A model generated the notes under the pieces. The model saw nothing but the letters and a program-made list of their open reading frames with translations. It was not told the DNA's origin and made no database searches. From Dyadobacter alkalitolerans DSM 23607 (GTDB taxonomy: Bacteria; Bacteroidota; Bacteroidia; Cytophagales; Spirosomataceae), in NCBI RefSeq assembly GCF_000428845.1, contig NZ_AUAS01000026.1:1-32856 (forward strand): a stretch of 32,856 nucleotides of DNA, read 5' to 3'. The number at the start of each line of letters is the position of its first letter. The stretch's first letter is position 1. Both the position numbers and the translations under genes were made by a program. Of this stretch, positions 16,136-24,522 are shown piece after piece.

Positions 16136-18826
16136 TTACTTACTGATTTCCAGCTCTTCTTTCTCGGGTTGCTTGGCAGTTTCCTTAGCAGTTTTGTGGA
16201 TGAGCTCGGCTACAAGCCCGGTCCAGCCGGTTTGATGGCTTGCGCCGCAACCGCGACCATTATCTCCATGAAAATATTCGTAAAAAAGAATGTGTTCATT
16301 GAAATTCGGGTCTTTCTGCATTTTCTGGTCAACGCCATACACGGCCCGGTTTCCATCTGCATCCTTTTTGAAAATATCAATCAACCGGCATGCAATGGCC
16401 ACAGCTGCTTCCTTAATTGTCGCAAGATTGCCGGAATTCGTTGGATATTCTACCATAAAATCCTCGCCATAGTAAGCGTGGAATTTCATCAGGGAGTCAA
16501 ATATGAGGTAATTTAATGGAAACCAGATCGGCCCGCGCCAGTTGGAATTCCCACCCATAATGTCTGTAAGTGCCTCAGCCGGAGTATAATCCACTTGCAG
16601 CACCTCACCATTGATATAAAATTTATAGGGATTTTCTTCATGGTATTTAGACAAAGCCCTTACGCCGTAATCGGAAAGAAATTCATTTTCGTCCAGCATC
16701 CGCTTCATGATCATTTTCATCCGGTGACCACGCAGGATGGATAGCAGGCGATTTTCCCCTTTACCGGACTCAAACCAGCGTGATATCAATCTCGCCAGAT
16801 CCGGCCTGTTTGCCAAAACCCATTCTACACGCCGTTTGAAGACAGGCATTTTATCGAGGTTTTGCGGATCAAGGATCTCAACAGCAAAAAGCGGAATTAG
16901 CCCCACTATTGACCTGACTTTCAGCAATATACTCTGTCCATTAGGAATGTGGATCACGTCATAATAGAACTGATCTTCCTCATCCCAAAGGCTTATTGAC
17001 GAATTTTTGCCTCCGATAGACTCCATAGCACCCGCAATGTGCAGGAAGTGCTCGAAAAATTTGGAAGCCATATCCTGGTAAACCGGGTGCACGAGGGCAA
17101 TTTCCACTGAAATACGCAGCATATTCAGCGTATACATGGCCATCCAGCCTGTGGCGTCGGCTTGTTGCAGTTTTCCACCAAAAGGCATCGGCGTCGACCG
17201 GTCAAAAACCCCGATATTATCCAGGCCGAGGAAGCCGCCACTGAAAATGTTGTTGCCTGTATCGTCCTTCTGGTTAACCCACCAGGTAAAGTTCAGGAGC
17301 AGCTTATGGAATATTTTTTCAAGAAATTCAATGTCCCCTACTCCATTATTCTGTTCACGGTCAATCTCATACACTTTCCACGTTGCCCAGCCGTGCACCG
17401 GCGGGTTAACGTCCGAGAAATTCCATTCATAGGCCGGAATCTGCCCGTTAGGGTGCATATAATACTCCCGAAGCAATATTTCAAGCTGTCTTTTGGCAAA
17501 ATCCGCATCCACCCTCGCCAGCGGGACACAGTGAAAAGCAAGGTCCCAGGCCGCAAACCATGGATATTCCCATTTATCGGGCATTGAGATAATGTTGGCT
17601 GCATACAAATGCTTCCAGCCTGAGTTCCGTCCCCATTTCCGTCCCTGGTTCGGTCCTGGCTGCGCCGGATCGCCCTTTAACCATTCGTAAACATTGTAAT
17701 AATAAAACTGCTTGCTCCACAGCATGCCTGCATACGCCTGCCGCTGAATGGATCGCAGATCGGCATCCGCCACATCGCGCTGCAAATCGTCATAAAACTC
17801 GTCCGCCTCCCTGATCCTTTTTGCAAAAAGATCTTCAAAGCCGCCGAAAGGTTCTGAAATCGTATGGTTTACAAATCTTAATCTGAATGTAGTACTTTCG
17901 CCAGCCTTAATGGTCCGTGTGAAACGGGCTGCTGCCTTCGTCCCAATGTTATTCGGATTTACGGTCGAGGTCTTTTTATTGCTGACAATGTAGTCATTAA
18001 TCCCGTCTTTGGGATAGGCTGTATTGTTCGCAGTTCCGTATAGTTTCTTGAAATTGGTCTCATTCTCACAGAACAACAGTTCGTCAGCCCCATCCAGATA
18101 CAGGTTATATTTCCCGTGTTTACGGTGCGTAACCTCTATCAAACGGTTTGAAATGCCATTCATTATCGGCTTATAATTAAAAGCCTCATATCCCCACGAC
18201 CAAGTATTTCTGAACATGATCGTTGGCAAAACCGTGATCGGAGCATCCTGGTCGCTGCGGTTGAAAACCGTTACCTTCATCATGATGTCCTCCTCATCCG
18301 CCTTGGCATGCTCAATGAAAATATCGAAATACTCATCATTCTCGAACACACCTGTGTCCATGATTTCATATTCCGGATCTTCCTTTCCGCGCCGGCCGTT
18401 TTCCTGACGTAACTTTTCGTAAGGGAAAGCGTTTTGCGGATATTTATACAACATTTTGGTATAAGAGTGCGTCGGCGTGCTATCCAGATAATAGTACATT
18501 TCCTTCACATCCTCGCCATGATTAGACTCACGGTTTGTGAGGCCAAAAATCCTTTCTTTCAGGATCTTATCTTTATGATTCCAAAACCCGAACGAAAAAC
18601 ATATATGCTGCTTATTGTCAGAAAAACCTCCGATTCCGTCCTCGCCCCAGCGATAAGCTTTTGAGAGTGCCATCTCGTGGGTAATGTAATTCCAGGCATC
18701 ACCATTTCCACTGTAATCCTCACGAACCGTTCCCCACTGGCGTTCAGACAAGTAAGGTCCCCACTTTTTCCACCCTGTATTCTCTTTTTGCAGGCTAAGT
18801 CTTACTTTTTCCGCGCCGTGTGCCAT
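16136..18826 (-). CDS. GH63-type (MGH1-like) glucosidase
   Basis: 896 aa, close to the size of bacterial GH63 proteins annotated as glucosidase. It starts MAHGAEKVRLSLQKEN without a signal peptide, so cytoplasmic. The N-terminal 330 residues form a beta-rich domain (WGPYLSERQWGTVREDYS, KAYRWGEDGIGGFSDN). From about residue 350 to the end runs an (alpha/alpha)6 barrel: WKHLYAANIISMPDKWEYPWFAAWDLAFH, PAYEWNFSDVNPPVHGW, GGFLGLDNIGVFDRS, DATGWMAMYTLNMLRI, LWDEEDQFYYDVI, NSNWRGPIWFPLNYL, GCGASHQTGWTGLVAELIHK. Acidic residues in these motifs are candidate catalytic groups, not assigned here. Substrate is probably a short alpha-glucoside, as for family relatives. It is followed at 49 bases by the phosphohexomutase. 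Confidence 0.88.
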   Translation of the reverse strand: MAHGAEKVRLSLQKENTGWKKWGPYLSERQWGTVREDYSGNGDAWNYITHEMALSKAYRWGEDGIGGFSDNKQHICFSFGFWNHKDKILKERIFGLTNRESNHGEDVKEMYYYLDSTPTHSYTKMLYKYPQNAFPYEKLRQENGRRGKEDPEYEIMDTGVFENDEYFDIFIEHAKADEEDIMMKVTVFNRSDQDAPITVLPTIMFRNTWSWGYEAFNYKPIMNGISNRLIEVTHRKHGKYNLYLDGADELLFCENETNFKKLYGTANNTAYPKDGINDYIVSNKKTSTVNPNNIGTKAAARFTRTIKAGESTTFRLRFVNHTISEPFGGFEDLFAKRIREADEFYDDLQRDVADADLRSIQRQAYAGMLWSKQFYYYNVYEWLKGDPAQPGPNQGRKWGRNSGWKHLYAANIISMPDKWEYPWFAAWDLAFHCVPLARVDADFAKRQLEILLREYYMHPNGQIPAYEWNFSDVNPPVHGWATWKVYEIDREQNNGVGDIEFLEKIFHKLLLNFTWWVNQKDDTGNNIFSGGFLGLDNIGVFDRSTPMPFGGKLQQADATGWMAMYTLNMLRISVEIALVHPVYQDMASKFFEHFLHIAGAMESIGGKNSSISLWDEEDQFYYDVIHIPNGQSILLKVRSIVGLIPLFAVEILDPQNLDKMPVFKRRVEWVLANRPDLARLISRWFESGKGENRLLSILRGHRMKMIMKRMLDENEFLSDYGVRALSKYHEENPYKFYINGEVLQVDYTPAEALTDIMGGNSNWRGPIWFPLNYLIFDSLMKFHAYYGEDFMVEYPTNSGNLATIKEAAVAIACRLIDIFKKDADGNRAVYGVDQKMQKDPNFNEHILFYEYFHGDNGRGCGASHQTGWTGLVAELIHKTAKETAKQPEKEELEISK

Positions 18827-18870
18827 TAATTTATATTTTTCTGAAAGGAATGAAAATCTCTGTGTAAATC

Positions 18871-18900
18871 TAAAAACTTAATCGGCAAATCATCACCGAT
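18871..18900 (-). terminator. Possible weak terminator after the ATP-grasp ligase gene
   Basis: On the minus strand ATCGG and CCGAT form a 5-bp stem with a 10-base loop (18900-18881), followed by TAAGTTTTTAG. The stem is short, so this is tentative; it lies just past the ligase stop at 18915. Confidence 0.3.
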
Positions 18901-18914
18901 CAGCAATTTTCACC

Positions 18915-20624
18915 TCAAACTGCAAGTGATTCCAGGTCATTATAGACGCTTACCTGATAGCTTACTTTGCCTGCATAAAATGCAGTCGTTTCAGCTGCCT
19001 TCTGTGCCGTTTCGGTCAATAATGGATGGCGTTCTGAGTGCAATAATGCTTCCACATCCGCTACATATTCTTTGAACATCAGCGGGTTAGTTAACACATA
19101 ATATTTTCCATCCGAAGCATGAAGGACAGGAATTGGCTTCACTTCTCCTTCCGCGTTCATCCTGCCATATTTCGACCGCGCTGCTACATAATCTTCATCT
19201 GTCGACGCGAATACAATGTATTTCGAAGGTTTGCTTTTGGCATTCTCCGCCTTAATTTTCGCATCAAGACTATCCAGCAAAGTCCTTAATTGCCAGATAT
19301 TTTTCCCGGAACGGATCCTTTCCCGGATCGACTGCCTCACTAGATAGGTAAGCGCATGCGTCACATTCAGCCCAATTTCAGCCATCTGCTTGAAAATGAA
19401 TGATGTAGGCGACATTCCCGGGATCGTATTGGGGTCATGAAGCACGATGGTGCCTTCCGGCGTCAGAAATCCGTCGATACGTACGCAAACATCAATGCCC
19501 AATTGTTCAAAAACGGTTGCTATCACCTTTTGGATCTCCTGATTCAGTTCAAGCGTTGTGTCAACCGGAATGCGTTTGCGGCTTGCTCCGGGCTTATATT
19601 TTGCATTAAAATCAAAAACCTGCACCATTTTAATGACCTCGCTGGGGGGCAGGGCTAACGGTTTGCCGTTATCAAGCTGGATGCAGCCGCAGGAAAATTC
19701 CTGCCCGCTGATAAACTCTTCTATTAAAACCTGGTCTTCACCATTAGCGCTGCTGAGAACGACAGGTTCATTTGCTGTTGAGAAATAACTGTCCAGCACA
19801 TCGATCAAGTTTGCCGGGTGATATATCATTTCACCATTCAAAACCAGTGGAAAACCGATTCCCTCATCAAGATTTGCCACTTTTTGTGCCCAAGCTTGTT
19901 TTTCCGATCCGCCCAGCGCAGTCCAGGTCGCGCCATCAAGCTCCACCTGGAAAAAGCATTGGTTCACTGCTGATATAAATTCTTCCAAAGAATCATCCTT
20001 CACAATAGCAACGCCGATAGACGAGCCCTGATGCGGCGCTTTAATGACCAACGGAAGCCCTAAATGTTTTTTAAGAACCTGAAAAAGAATTGGATACTCG
20101 TTTGGAATCCATTGATCATAGCGCAATGTCCAGCTCTTTTTCTGCTGGCCATTCACCAATGTGATCATCTCATTTTGAAGAATCTTATCAATTCCGACTG
20201 CCGAACCCATTAAACCGGGCCCGCTGTAAGGAATTTTATACCATTCCAATAAACCCTGGATTGCACCGTCCTCACAGTCAGGGCCGTGCATGGCCAGGAA
20301 TACGAAATCGAAATGTTGCTTGAATTGTTCAGGGGATATTTCTACCCCAATTTCAGAAGGAACGGGCTCGTTGGCGAGCTCTGGATGGGATTCTATATAG
20401 GTTTTAAAACCAGTTTGCTGAATGCTTCGCGACGGATAAAACTCCCTGATCTCACTGGCGTACATAAGTGGTTTTTCCAGCAGGATAAAACGACCGAAAC
20501 TATCCACAAAGACCGGAACTGGCTCAAAAAGTGATTTATCCAGGTATTCAAAAGCAGTTTTTCCACCAGCAAATGAAATTTCCCTTTCGCGGGAAGGTCC
20601 TCCGAAAAAAATTCCGATACGCAT
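18915..20624 (-). CDS. Oversized D-alanine-D-alanine ligase-like ATP-grasp protein
   Basis: 569 aa against about 310-370 for ordinary Ddl. The Ddl core is clear: N-terminal GGPSREREISFAGG, the AMHGPDCEDGAIQGLLEWYKIPYSGPGLMGSA region near residues 110-145, the ATP-grasp loop KAPHQGSSIGVAIV, IEEFISGQEFSCGCI, and metal and substrate motifs VRIDGF and HDPNTIPGMSPTSF. Two parts are extra: about 60 residues between the ATP-grasp loop region and EEFISG, and about 130 C-terminal residues (KPSKYIVFASTDEDYVAARS, PVLHASDGKYYVLTNP) with no recognised domain. It may be a cell-wall D-Ala-D-Ala ligase or a paralogue joining other carboxylates and amines. Neighbours are iron-sulfur genes upstream and a glucosidase downstream, which do not reveal its job. 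Family confident, substrate not. Confidence 0.85.
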   Translation of the reverse strand: MRIGIFFGGPSREREISFAGGKTAFEYLDKSLFEPVPVFVDSFGRFILLEKPLMYASEIREFYPSRSIQQTGFKTYIESHPELANEPVPSEIGVEISPEQFKQHFDFVFLAMHGPDCEDGAIQGLLEWYKIPYSGPGLMGSAVGIDKILQNEMITLVNGQQKKSWTLRYDQWIPNEYPILFQVLKKHLGLPLVIKAPHQGSSIGVAIVKDDSLEEFISAVNQCFFQVELDGATWTALGGSEKQAWAQKVANLDEGIGFPLVLNGEMIYHPANLIDVLDSYFSTANEPVVLSSANGEDQVLIEEFISGQEFSCGCIQLDNGKPLALPPSEVIKMVQVFDFNAKYKPGASRKRIPVDTTLELNQEIQKVIATVFEQLGIDVCVRIDGFLTPEGTIVLHDPNTIPGMSPTSFIFKQMAEIGLNVTHALTYLVRQSIRERIRSGKNIWQLRTLLDSLDAKIKAENAKSKPSKYIVFASTDEDYVAARSKYGRMNAEGEVKPIPVLHASDGKYYVLTNPLMFKEYVADVEALLHSERHPLLTETAQKAAETTAFYAGKVSYQVSVYNDLESLAV

Positions 20625-20720
20625 ATTTTAATGTCAGGTAAAATCTTCTAAATCTTACGCGCAATATAACGTACTAATCGGGACGAATCAATTTCTGGCT
20701 GAAATGCCGGAAAATTTTAA

Positions 20721-20757
20721 ATAAAAAAGCAGCTTTCCGTTCGGAAAAGCTGCTTTT
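20721..20757 (-). terminator. Intrinsic terminator after the NifU-domain gene
   Basis: AAAAGCAGCTTTCCG (20725-20739) pairs with 20742-20757 with one bulged base, and on the minus strand T-rich sequence follows. It lies 33 bases past the NifU-domain stop and separates the iron-sulfur pair from the ligase gene. Confidence 0.8.
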
Positions 20758-20789
20758 GATAAAAATAAGGTTATAAAAACCGGCTTGTT

Positions 20790-21047
20790 TTAAGCCAATT
20801 CAGGGACATTCACAGAAACGACTTTGCTAACATAAGGAACAGCTTTGCGAATGGATTCTTCCAGACCTGCGCGGAATGTCATTGCACTCATAGGGCAGCT
20901 TTGGCAAGAACCCTGCAACTCCAACTTAACGACCAGATCATCAGTCAATTCCACAAATTTCACATCTCCACCGTCTGCATGCAAATAAGGTCGTACCGTA
21001 TCGAGTGCCTGCTCGATGAGCTCTATTATTTTTTCTTTTGAATCCAT
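20790..21047 (-). CDS. NifU C-terminal-domain iron-sulfur scaffold protein
   Basis: Small cytoplasmic protein that carries or transfers Fe-S clusters to apoproteins. 85 aa, consisting only of the NifU C-terminal (Nfu) domain. The signature HADGGDVKFVEL (from residue 23) and the cluster-ligating C48-x-x-C51 in GSCQSCPMSAMTF are present. No A-type or N-terminal IscU-like domain is attached. It follows the Mrp-type ATPase gene by 66 bases in the same direction, so the two probably form an operon for Fe-S maturation, and a terminator follows. Confidence 0.93.
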   Translation of the reverse strand: MDSKEKIIELIEQALDTVRPYLHADGGDVKFVELTDDLVVKLELQGSCQSCPMSAMTFRAGLEESIRKAVPYVSKVVSVNVPELA

Positions 21048-21113
21048 TGTTAAAAAATCTATTTGCTAAGGTGCAAGAATATATTCAAAAAATCAAATCA
21101 TTAACATATAATG

Positions 21114-22220
21114 CTAAGCCTGGATTTCAACGGGCTGCGTTTTCTCCTTTGTAGCATTTCTGATCGCAACCTGCTGCGCCAACGACTCGGCAGCATCACG
21201 GAACGCATCATTCACAATCGGATTCATATCCATCACGGCCGGGCGTCCTTCATCCCCTGCTTCCCTAATGCCCTGTACCAAAGGAATTTGGCCTAATAAA
21301 GGAACATCAAACTTATCTGCAAGCAGCTGACCTCCGCCTTTTCCGAAGATATGATACTGATGATCAGGCATTTCTTCCGGCGTAAACCACGCCATGTTTT
21401 CAATGACACCCAAGATCGGCACATTGATCTGCGGCTGGCGGAACATTTGCAAACCCTTAATAGCATCTGCAAGTGCCACTTTTTGGGGCGTAGTAACGAT
21501 CACCGCTCCGGTTACGGGCACGGTTTGCACCAATGTTAAATGTATATCGCTGGTGCCAGGGGGAAGGTCGATCAAAAGATAATCCAGATCGCCCCAGTCC
21601 GTATCTGCAAAAAATTGCTTTAAAGCCTGGCTGGCCATTGGTCCACGCCAAACGACCGCGCTGTCGGGAGGAGTAAGGAATCCGATGGAGATCATTTTGA
21701 TCCCGTACTGGCGGATCGGGTTAATGAAGTTTTTACCGTCTTTCGGCGTAATGGTGGGCTGCATATTCTCTGCACCAAACATTACCGGGATCGAAGGCCC
21801 AAAAATATCCGCATCAATAATGCCGACCGAAGCGCCAGAACGGTGCAGCGCCATAGCAAGGTTCGCAGTGACTGTTGACTTGCCCACGCCGCCCTTTCCC
21901 GAAGAAATAGCGATCACATTCTTGACCCCCGGAATAACCGGTCCGGACTGACGCGTCGAAGTTACATTAGCTGTAAGCTTAATAACAACCTCAACATCAG
22001 GACTTAAATGTTCGTGAATGGCTGCCTCGCAATTCCTGCGGATCAGCTCTTTCAAAGGGCAGGCTGGGGTGGTTAAAACAACCGTAAATCTTACCTGATT
22101 CACCCCGATCTCAATGTCCTGGATCATACCCAGCGTCACCAAATCCTTTTTGAGATCCGGTTCTTCAACAGTGCTGAGTGCCTGTAAAACTTTCTCCTTA
22201 TTAATTGTAAATTCTCCCAT
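21114..22220 (-). CDS. Mrp/NBP35-family P-loop ATPase, Fe-S cluster carrier
   Basis: 368 aa cytoplasmic protein of the ApbC/Mrp group. Residues about 1-90 form a MIP18/DUF59-like domain (VEEPDLKKDLVTLGMIQDIEI). The deviant Walker A GKGGVGKST (108-116) has the double lysine pattern of SIMIBI ATPases, followed by DADIFGPSIP (136-145) and DLPPGTSDIHLT (218-229). The usual C-terminal CxxC that holds a bridging cluster after ENM(S/A)xF is missing: here it reads ENMAWFTPEEMPDHQYHIFG (274-293). C54 and C64 in the N-terminal domain are the nearest cysteines of note. It leads an operon with the NifU-domain gene. Fe-S role comes from the family and neighbour. Confidence 0.92.
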   Translation of the reverse strand: MGEFTINKEKVLQALSTVEEPDLKKDLVTLGMIQDIEIGVNQVRFTVVLTTPACPLKELIRRNCEAAIHEHLSPDVEVVIKLTANVTSTRQSGPVIPGVKNVIAISSGKGGVGKSTVTANLAMALHRSGASVGIIDADIFGPSIPVMFGAENMQPTITPKDGKNFINPIRQYGIKMISIGFLTPPDSAVVWRGPMASQALKQFFADTDWGDLDYLLIDLPPGTSDIHLTLVQTVPVTGAVIVTTPQKVALADAIKGLQMFRQPQINVPILGVIENMAWFTPEEMPDHQYHIFGKGGGQLLADKFDVPLLGQIPLVQGIREAGDEGRPAVMDMNPIVNDAFRDAAESLAQQVAIRNATKEKTQPVEIQA

Positions 22221-22328
22221 TATATAGGTTAAGACCTCTCGATTTTTACGCCTTATGAAGCCCCGGAAACTTAAAAATATCTGATTCTATACTTTAATAT
22301 TATGCAACACGAATTATTACCAATGAGT

Positions 22329-23333
22329 TTATCTCAAATCTGAAAATTCATGGATTTTGTCTTCTGTTTCCGCAATTTCTCTGGTGACATCAATTTGCGA
22401 TGACAGCGCTTTTAGTTTCATCAACACGTTTTTCAGCAATTTCCGGTGACTTTCCGTAACGCCATGCAAAGGCCTGTGCTGGGTCATTTGGCGTATGGCG
22501 TCCCATTCTTTCATAAGATTCCGGGCGCTGGGTTCAATGTAAGTTTTAGCGAAAGCATTGAAAATGTAATCCTCTGCAACCTTGGTCGGATGGATCATAT
22601 CTTCCTCATAAAACCGGTAATCACGCAGTTCATCCACCATGATTTCGTAAGCAGGAAAATACTCGACATGCTTGTATTTTTCGGACAACCGGTGACAAAC
22701 CAGCCGCAATGTTGACTTGCTAACCTGGTTCAGCGACAGTGTATCCCGCGTATGCCGCACCGGGCTGACCGTCAATATGACCCTGAGATTCCTTTGAAAA
22801 GACTGCAACTTTTGGATCAACTGATCATAAGCGATCATGATCTGATCGGGATGAAGCAATTCTTTCAGGAAACGGTCGGCTGGCTGTTTATGGCAATTGC
22901 CAACGATCATATTCGTCTGTTTATGCCGGTAAGCAAATGCAGTTCCGAAAGTGATTACCAAAACATCCGCTTCTTTCAAAAACTTTTTTGCAGACACCAA
23001 TTTATCTTTCAACTGTGCATGTAAAGCCTCCCTGTCATGTCCGTATAAGGATGAATGAAAATCATGATGAAGCCAGATCTTATCCGGATTCTCCAAAAAC
23101 AATGCTTGATTAGGTTCCTTACCTTCCAGCGTAATATCTAAAATTTTGGCAATGGCCAGCGGATTGAATGCAGTTCCAAAATCATTGTTCAAAACCGGAA
23201 ATTTATACCCACTAAGCTGACTTCCAAGCACATCTGCAAAACAAGAACCGATTGTCGCAATCCTGGAATGATGGCCAATTTTCCAATCCGATGGAGTGAT
23301 CCCAACCTCCGTACTAAGCTTAATTTCCATCAT
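22329..23333 (-). CDS. GSCFA-family protein
   Basis: 334 aa. The family is named for the motif GSCFA, here residues 29-33 in RIATIGSCFADVLG, which resembles the nucleophile block of SGNH-type esterases. Other family-like blocks are NNDFGTAFNPLAIA, VITFGTAFAYRH, VILTVSPVRH and a late acid and histidine pair in YEEDMIHPTKVAEDY. This suggests a hydrolase or acyl-transfer fold, but no substrate is established for the family as far as I know. No signal peptide is evident. Two adjacent ATGs open the frame; the first is used. It is upstream of mrp by 108 bases with no obvious terminator between, so transcription may continue. Confidence 0.88.
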   Translation of the reverse strand: MMEIKLSTEVGITPSDWKIGHHSRIATIGSCFADVLGSQLSGYKFPVLNNDFGTAFNPLAIAKILDITLEGKEPNQALFLENPDKIWLHHDFHSSLYGHDREALHAQLKDKLVSAKKFLKEADVLVITFGTAFAYRHKQTNMIVGNCHKQPADRFLKELLHPDQIMIAYDQLIQKLQSFQRNLRVILTVSPVRHTRDTLSLNQVSKSTLRLVCHRLSEKYKHVEYFPAYEIMVDELRDYRFYEEDMIHPTKVAEDYIFNAFAKTYIEPSARNLMKEWDAIRQMTQHRPLHGVTESHRKLLKNVLMKLKALSSQIDVTREIAETEDKIHEFSDLR

Positions 23334-23498
23334 TAACCCATAAAATGTATCAGCCGTAAAATTACAAGTATTTGCCCGGTTTCAGGCAATTAATGTGTTT
23401 TCATAAATTAGAGAAAAGGATTATGTTTAGGGCATTAAAAACGAAATGTATCTATTCGAGCCTAATGTTGACTATGATTTTTACTTAATTTCCAGGAT

Positions 23499-23642
23499 AT
23501 GAAAACTAAAAACAAGTTTCAATCGCAGCCTCGGCCTTCTGGCGAAGAGATCATCGAGAATAAATTGCGTGAAATGAACGAGCTTCTCTCTAAGGTGGAT
23601 CTATCCAAACTTCCAAAAAGGCAATCCACCGGACAGAAATGA
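23499..23642 (+). CDS. 47-aa hypothetical protein coupled to GH16 gene
   Basis: A short frame from ATG 23499 to TGA 23642 whose stop overlaps the GH16 start in an ATGA arrangement, a sign of translational coupling. The peptide is hydrophilic, with a likely amphipathic helix (EEIIENKLREMNELLSKVDLSKL, residues 16-38) and no signal or cysteine. It is not recognised. It could be a true small protein or a leader that tunes GH16 translation. The 165 bases upstream, shared with the divergent GSCFA gene, hold only a near-match to the -7 consensus (TATGTTTA at about 23422-23429). Confidence 0.5.
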   Translation: MKTKNKFQSQPRPSGEEIIENKLREMNELLSKVDLSKLPKRQSTGQK

Positions 23643-24487
23643 CGAGAAAACATCCCCTAGTTTTTGCTATCACAGCCGTCGTTATTCAAGCTGTACAAGC
23701 GTGTGCGCAAACCACAACTATCCCAGCAACCTCTTCCAAATACGAATTTGCCTCCACCGCTTCATGGCAGGATGAATTCGATTACTCCGGCAAGCCTGAT
23801 CCTAAGAAGTGGAGCTATGACCTGGGGGATCATGGCTGGGGGAATAATGAGTTGCAGAATTATACGGATAAGATCGAAAATGCCAAAGTGGAAAACGGGC
23901 ATCTAATCATTGAGGCGGTTAGGGAGAAGTCTGGGAAGGCTAATTATAGTTCGGCGCGGCTGGTCTCCAAGGGCAAGGGAGATTTTACGTATGGTAAATT
24001 CGAAATCCGTGCGAAGCTTCCGAAGGGTCGCGGCACCTGGCCAGCGATATGGATGCTGGCGAGCGGAAACGGCTATGGAAACAAAGGCTGGCCTGATAAT
24101 GGTGAGATTGATATTATGGAACACGTCGGTTTTGACCAGAACAAGATCCGCGGCAATGTGCATACCAAAGCATTTAACCATTCCATCGGCACTAATAGAG
24201 GTAATAATGTAGTGGTTGAAACTGTTTCGGACGAGTTCCACATTTACACCTGTGAATGGACGCCTGAGAGCGTGAAGATCCTTTTGGACGGCAAAGACTA
24301 TTTTACTTTTACCAAAGAAGCTGGCTACGACTGGGCCCAATGGCCATTTGATAAACCTTTTCATTTAATTTTAAATATCGCCGTCGGAGGCAATTGGGGT
24401 GGGCAGAAAGGCGTGGATGACAGCATTTTCCCTCAAAAAATGGAGGTCGATTACGTGCGCGTTTACCCGCTTGCTGAGAAAAAGTAG
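23639..24487 (+). CDS. Exported GH16-family beta-glucanase (laminarinase-like)
   Basis: Retaining endo-acting glycoside hydrolase for beta-1,3(4)-glucans or related galactans. 282 aa. The N-terminus is basic then hydrophobic and ends QAVQACAQTT, compatible with cleavage after ACA or with lipidation at C22. The GH16 jelly roll spans about 42-278: FDYSGKPDPKKWSYDLGDHGWGNNE, YGKFEIRAKLPKGRGTWPAIWML, and the active site GEIDIMEHVG with E156 (nucleophile), D158 and E161 (acid/base) in the ExDxxE order. C-terminal strands (FHLILNIAVGGNWGG, MEVDYVRVYP) complete the fold; no carbohydrate-binding module is attached. The arrangement resembles laminarinases more than agarases or carrageenases, but specificity is inferred. 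The stop is 35 bases before the dnaX start. Confidence 0.93.
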   Translation: MTRKHPLVFAITAVVIQAVQACAQTTTIPATSSKYEFASTASWQDEFDYSGKPDPKKWSYDLGDHGWGNNELQNYTDKIENAKVENGHLIIEAVREKSGKANYSSARLVSKGKGDFTYGKFEIRAKLPKGRGTWPAIWMLASGNGYGNKGWPDNGEIDIMEHVGFDQNKIRGNVHTKAFNHSIGTNRGNNVVVETVSDEFHIYTCEWTPESVKILLDGKDYFTFTKEAGYDWAQWPFDKPFHLILNIAVGGNWGGQKGVDDSIFPQKMEVDYVRVYPLAEKK

Positions 24488-24522
24488 CTTTGAAATTCGA
24501 GCGCATGGAAGTATCTTGCGCT

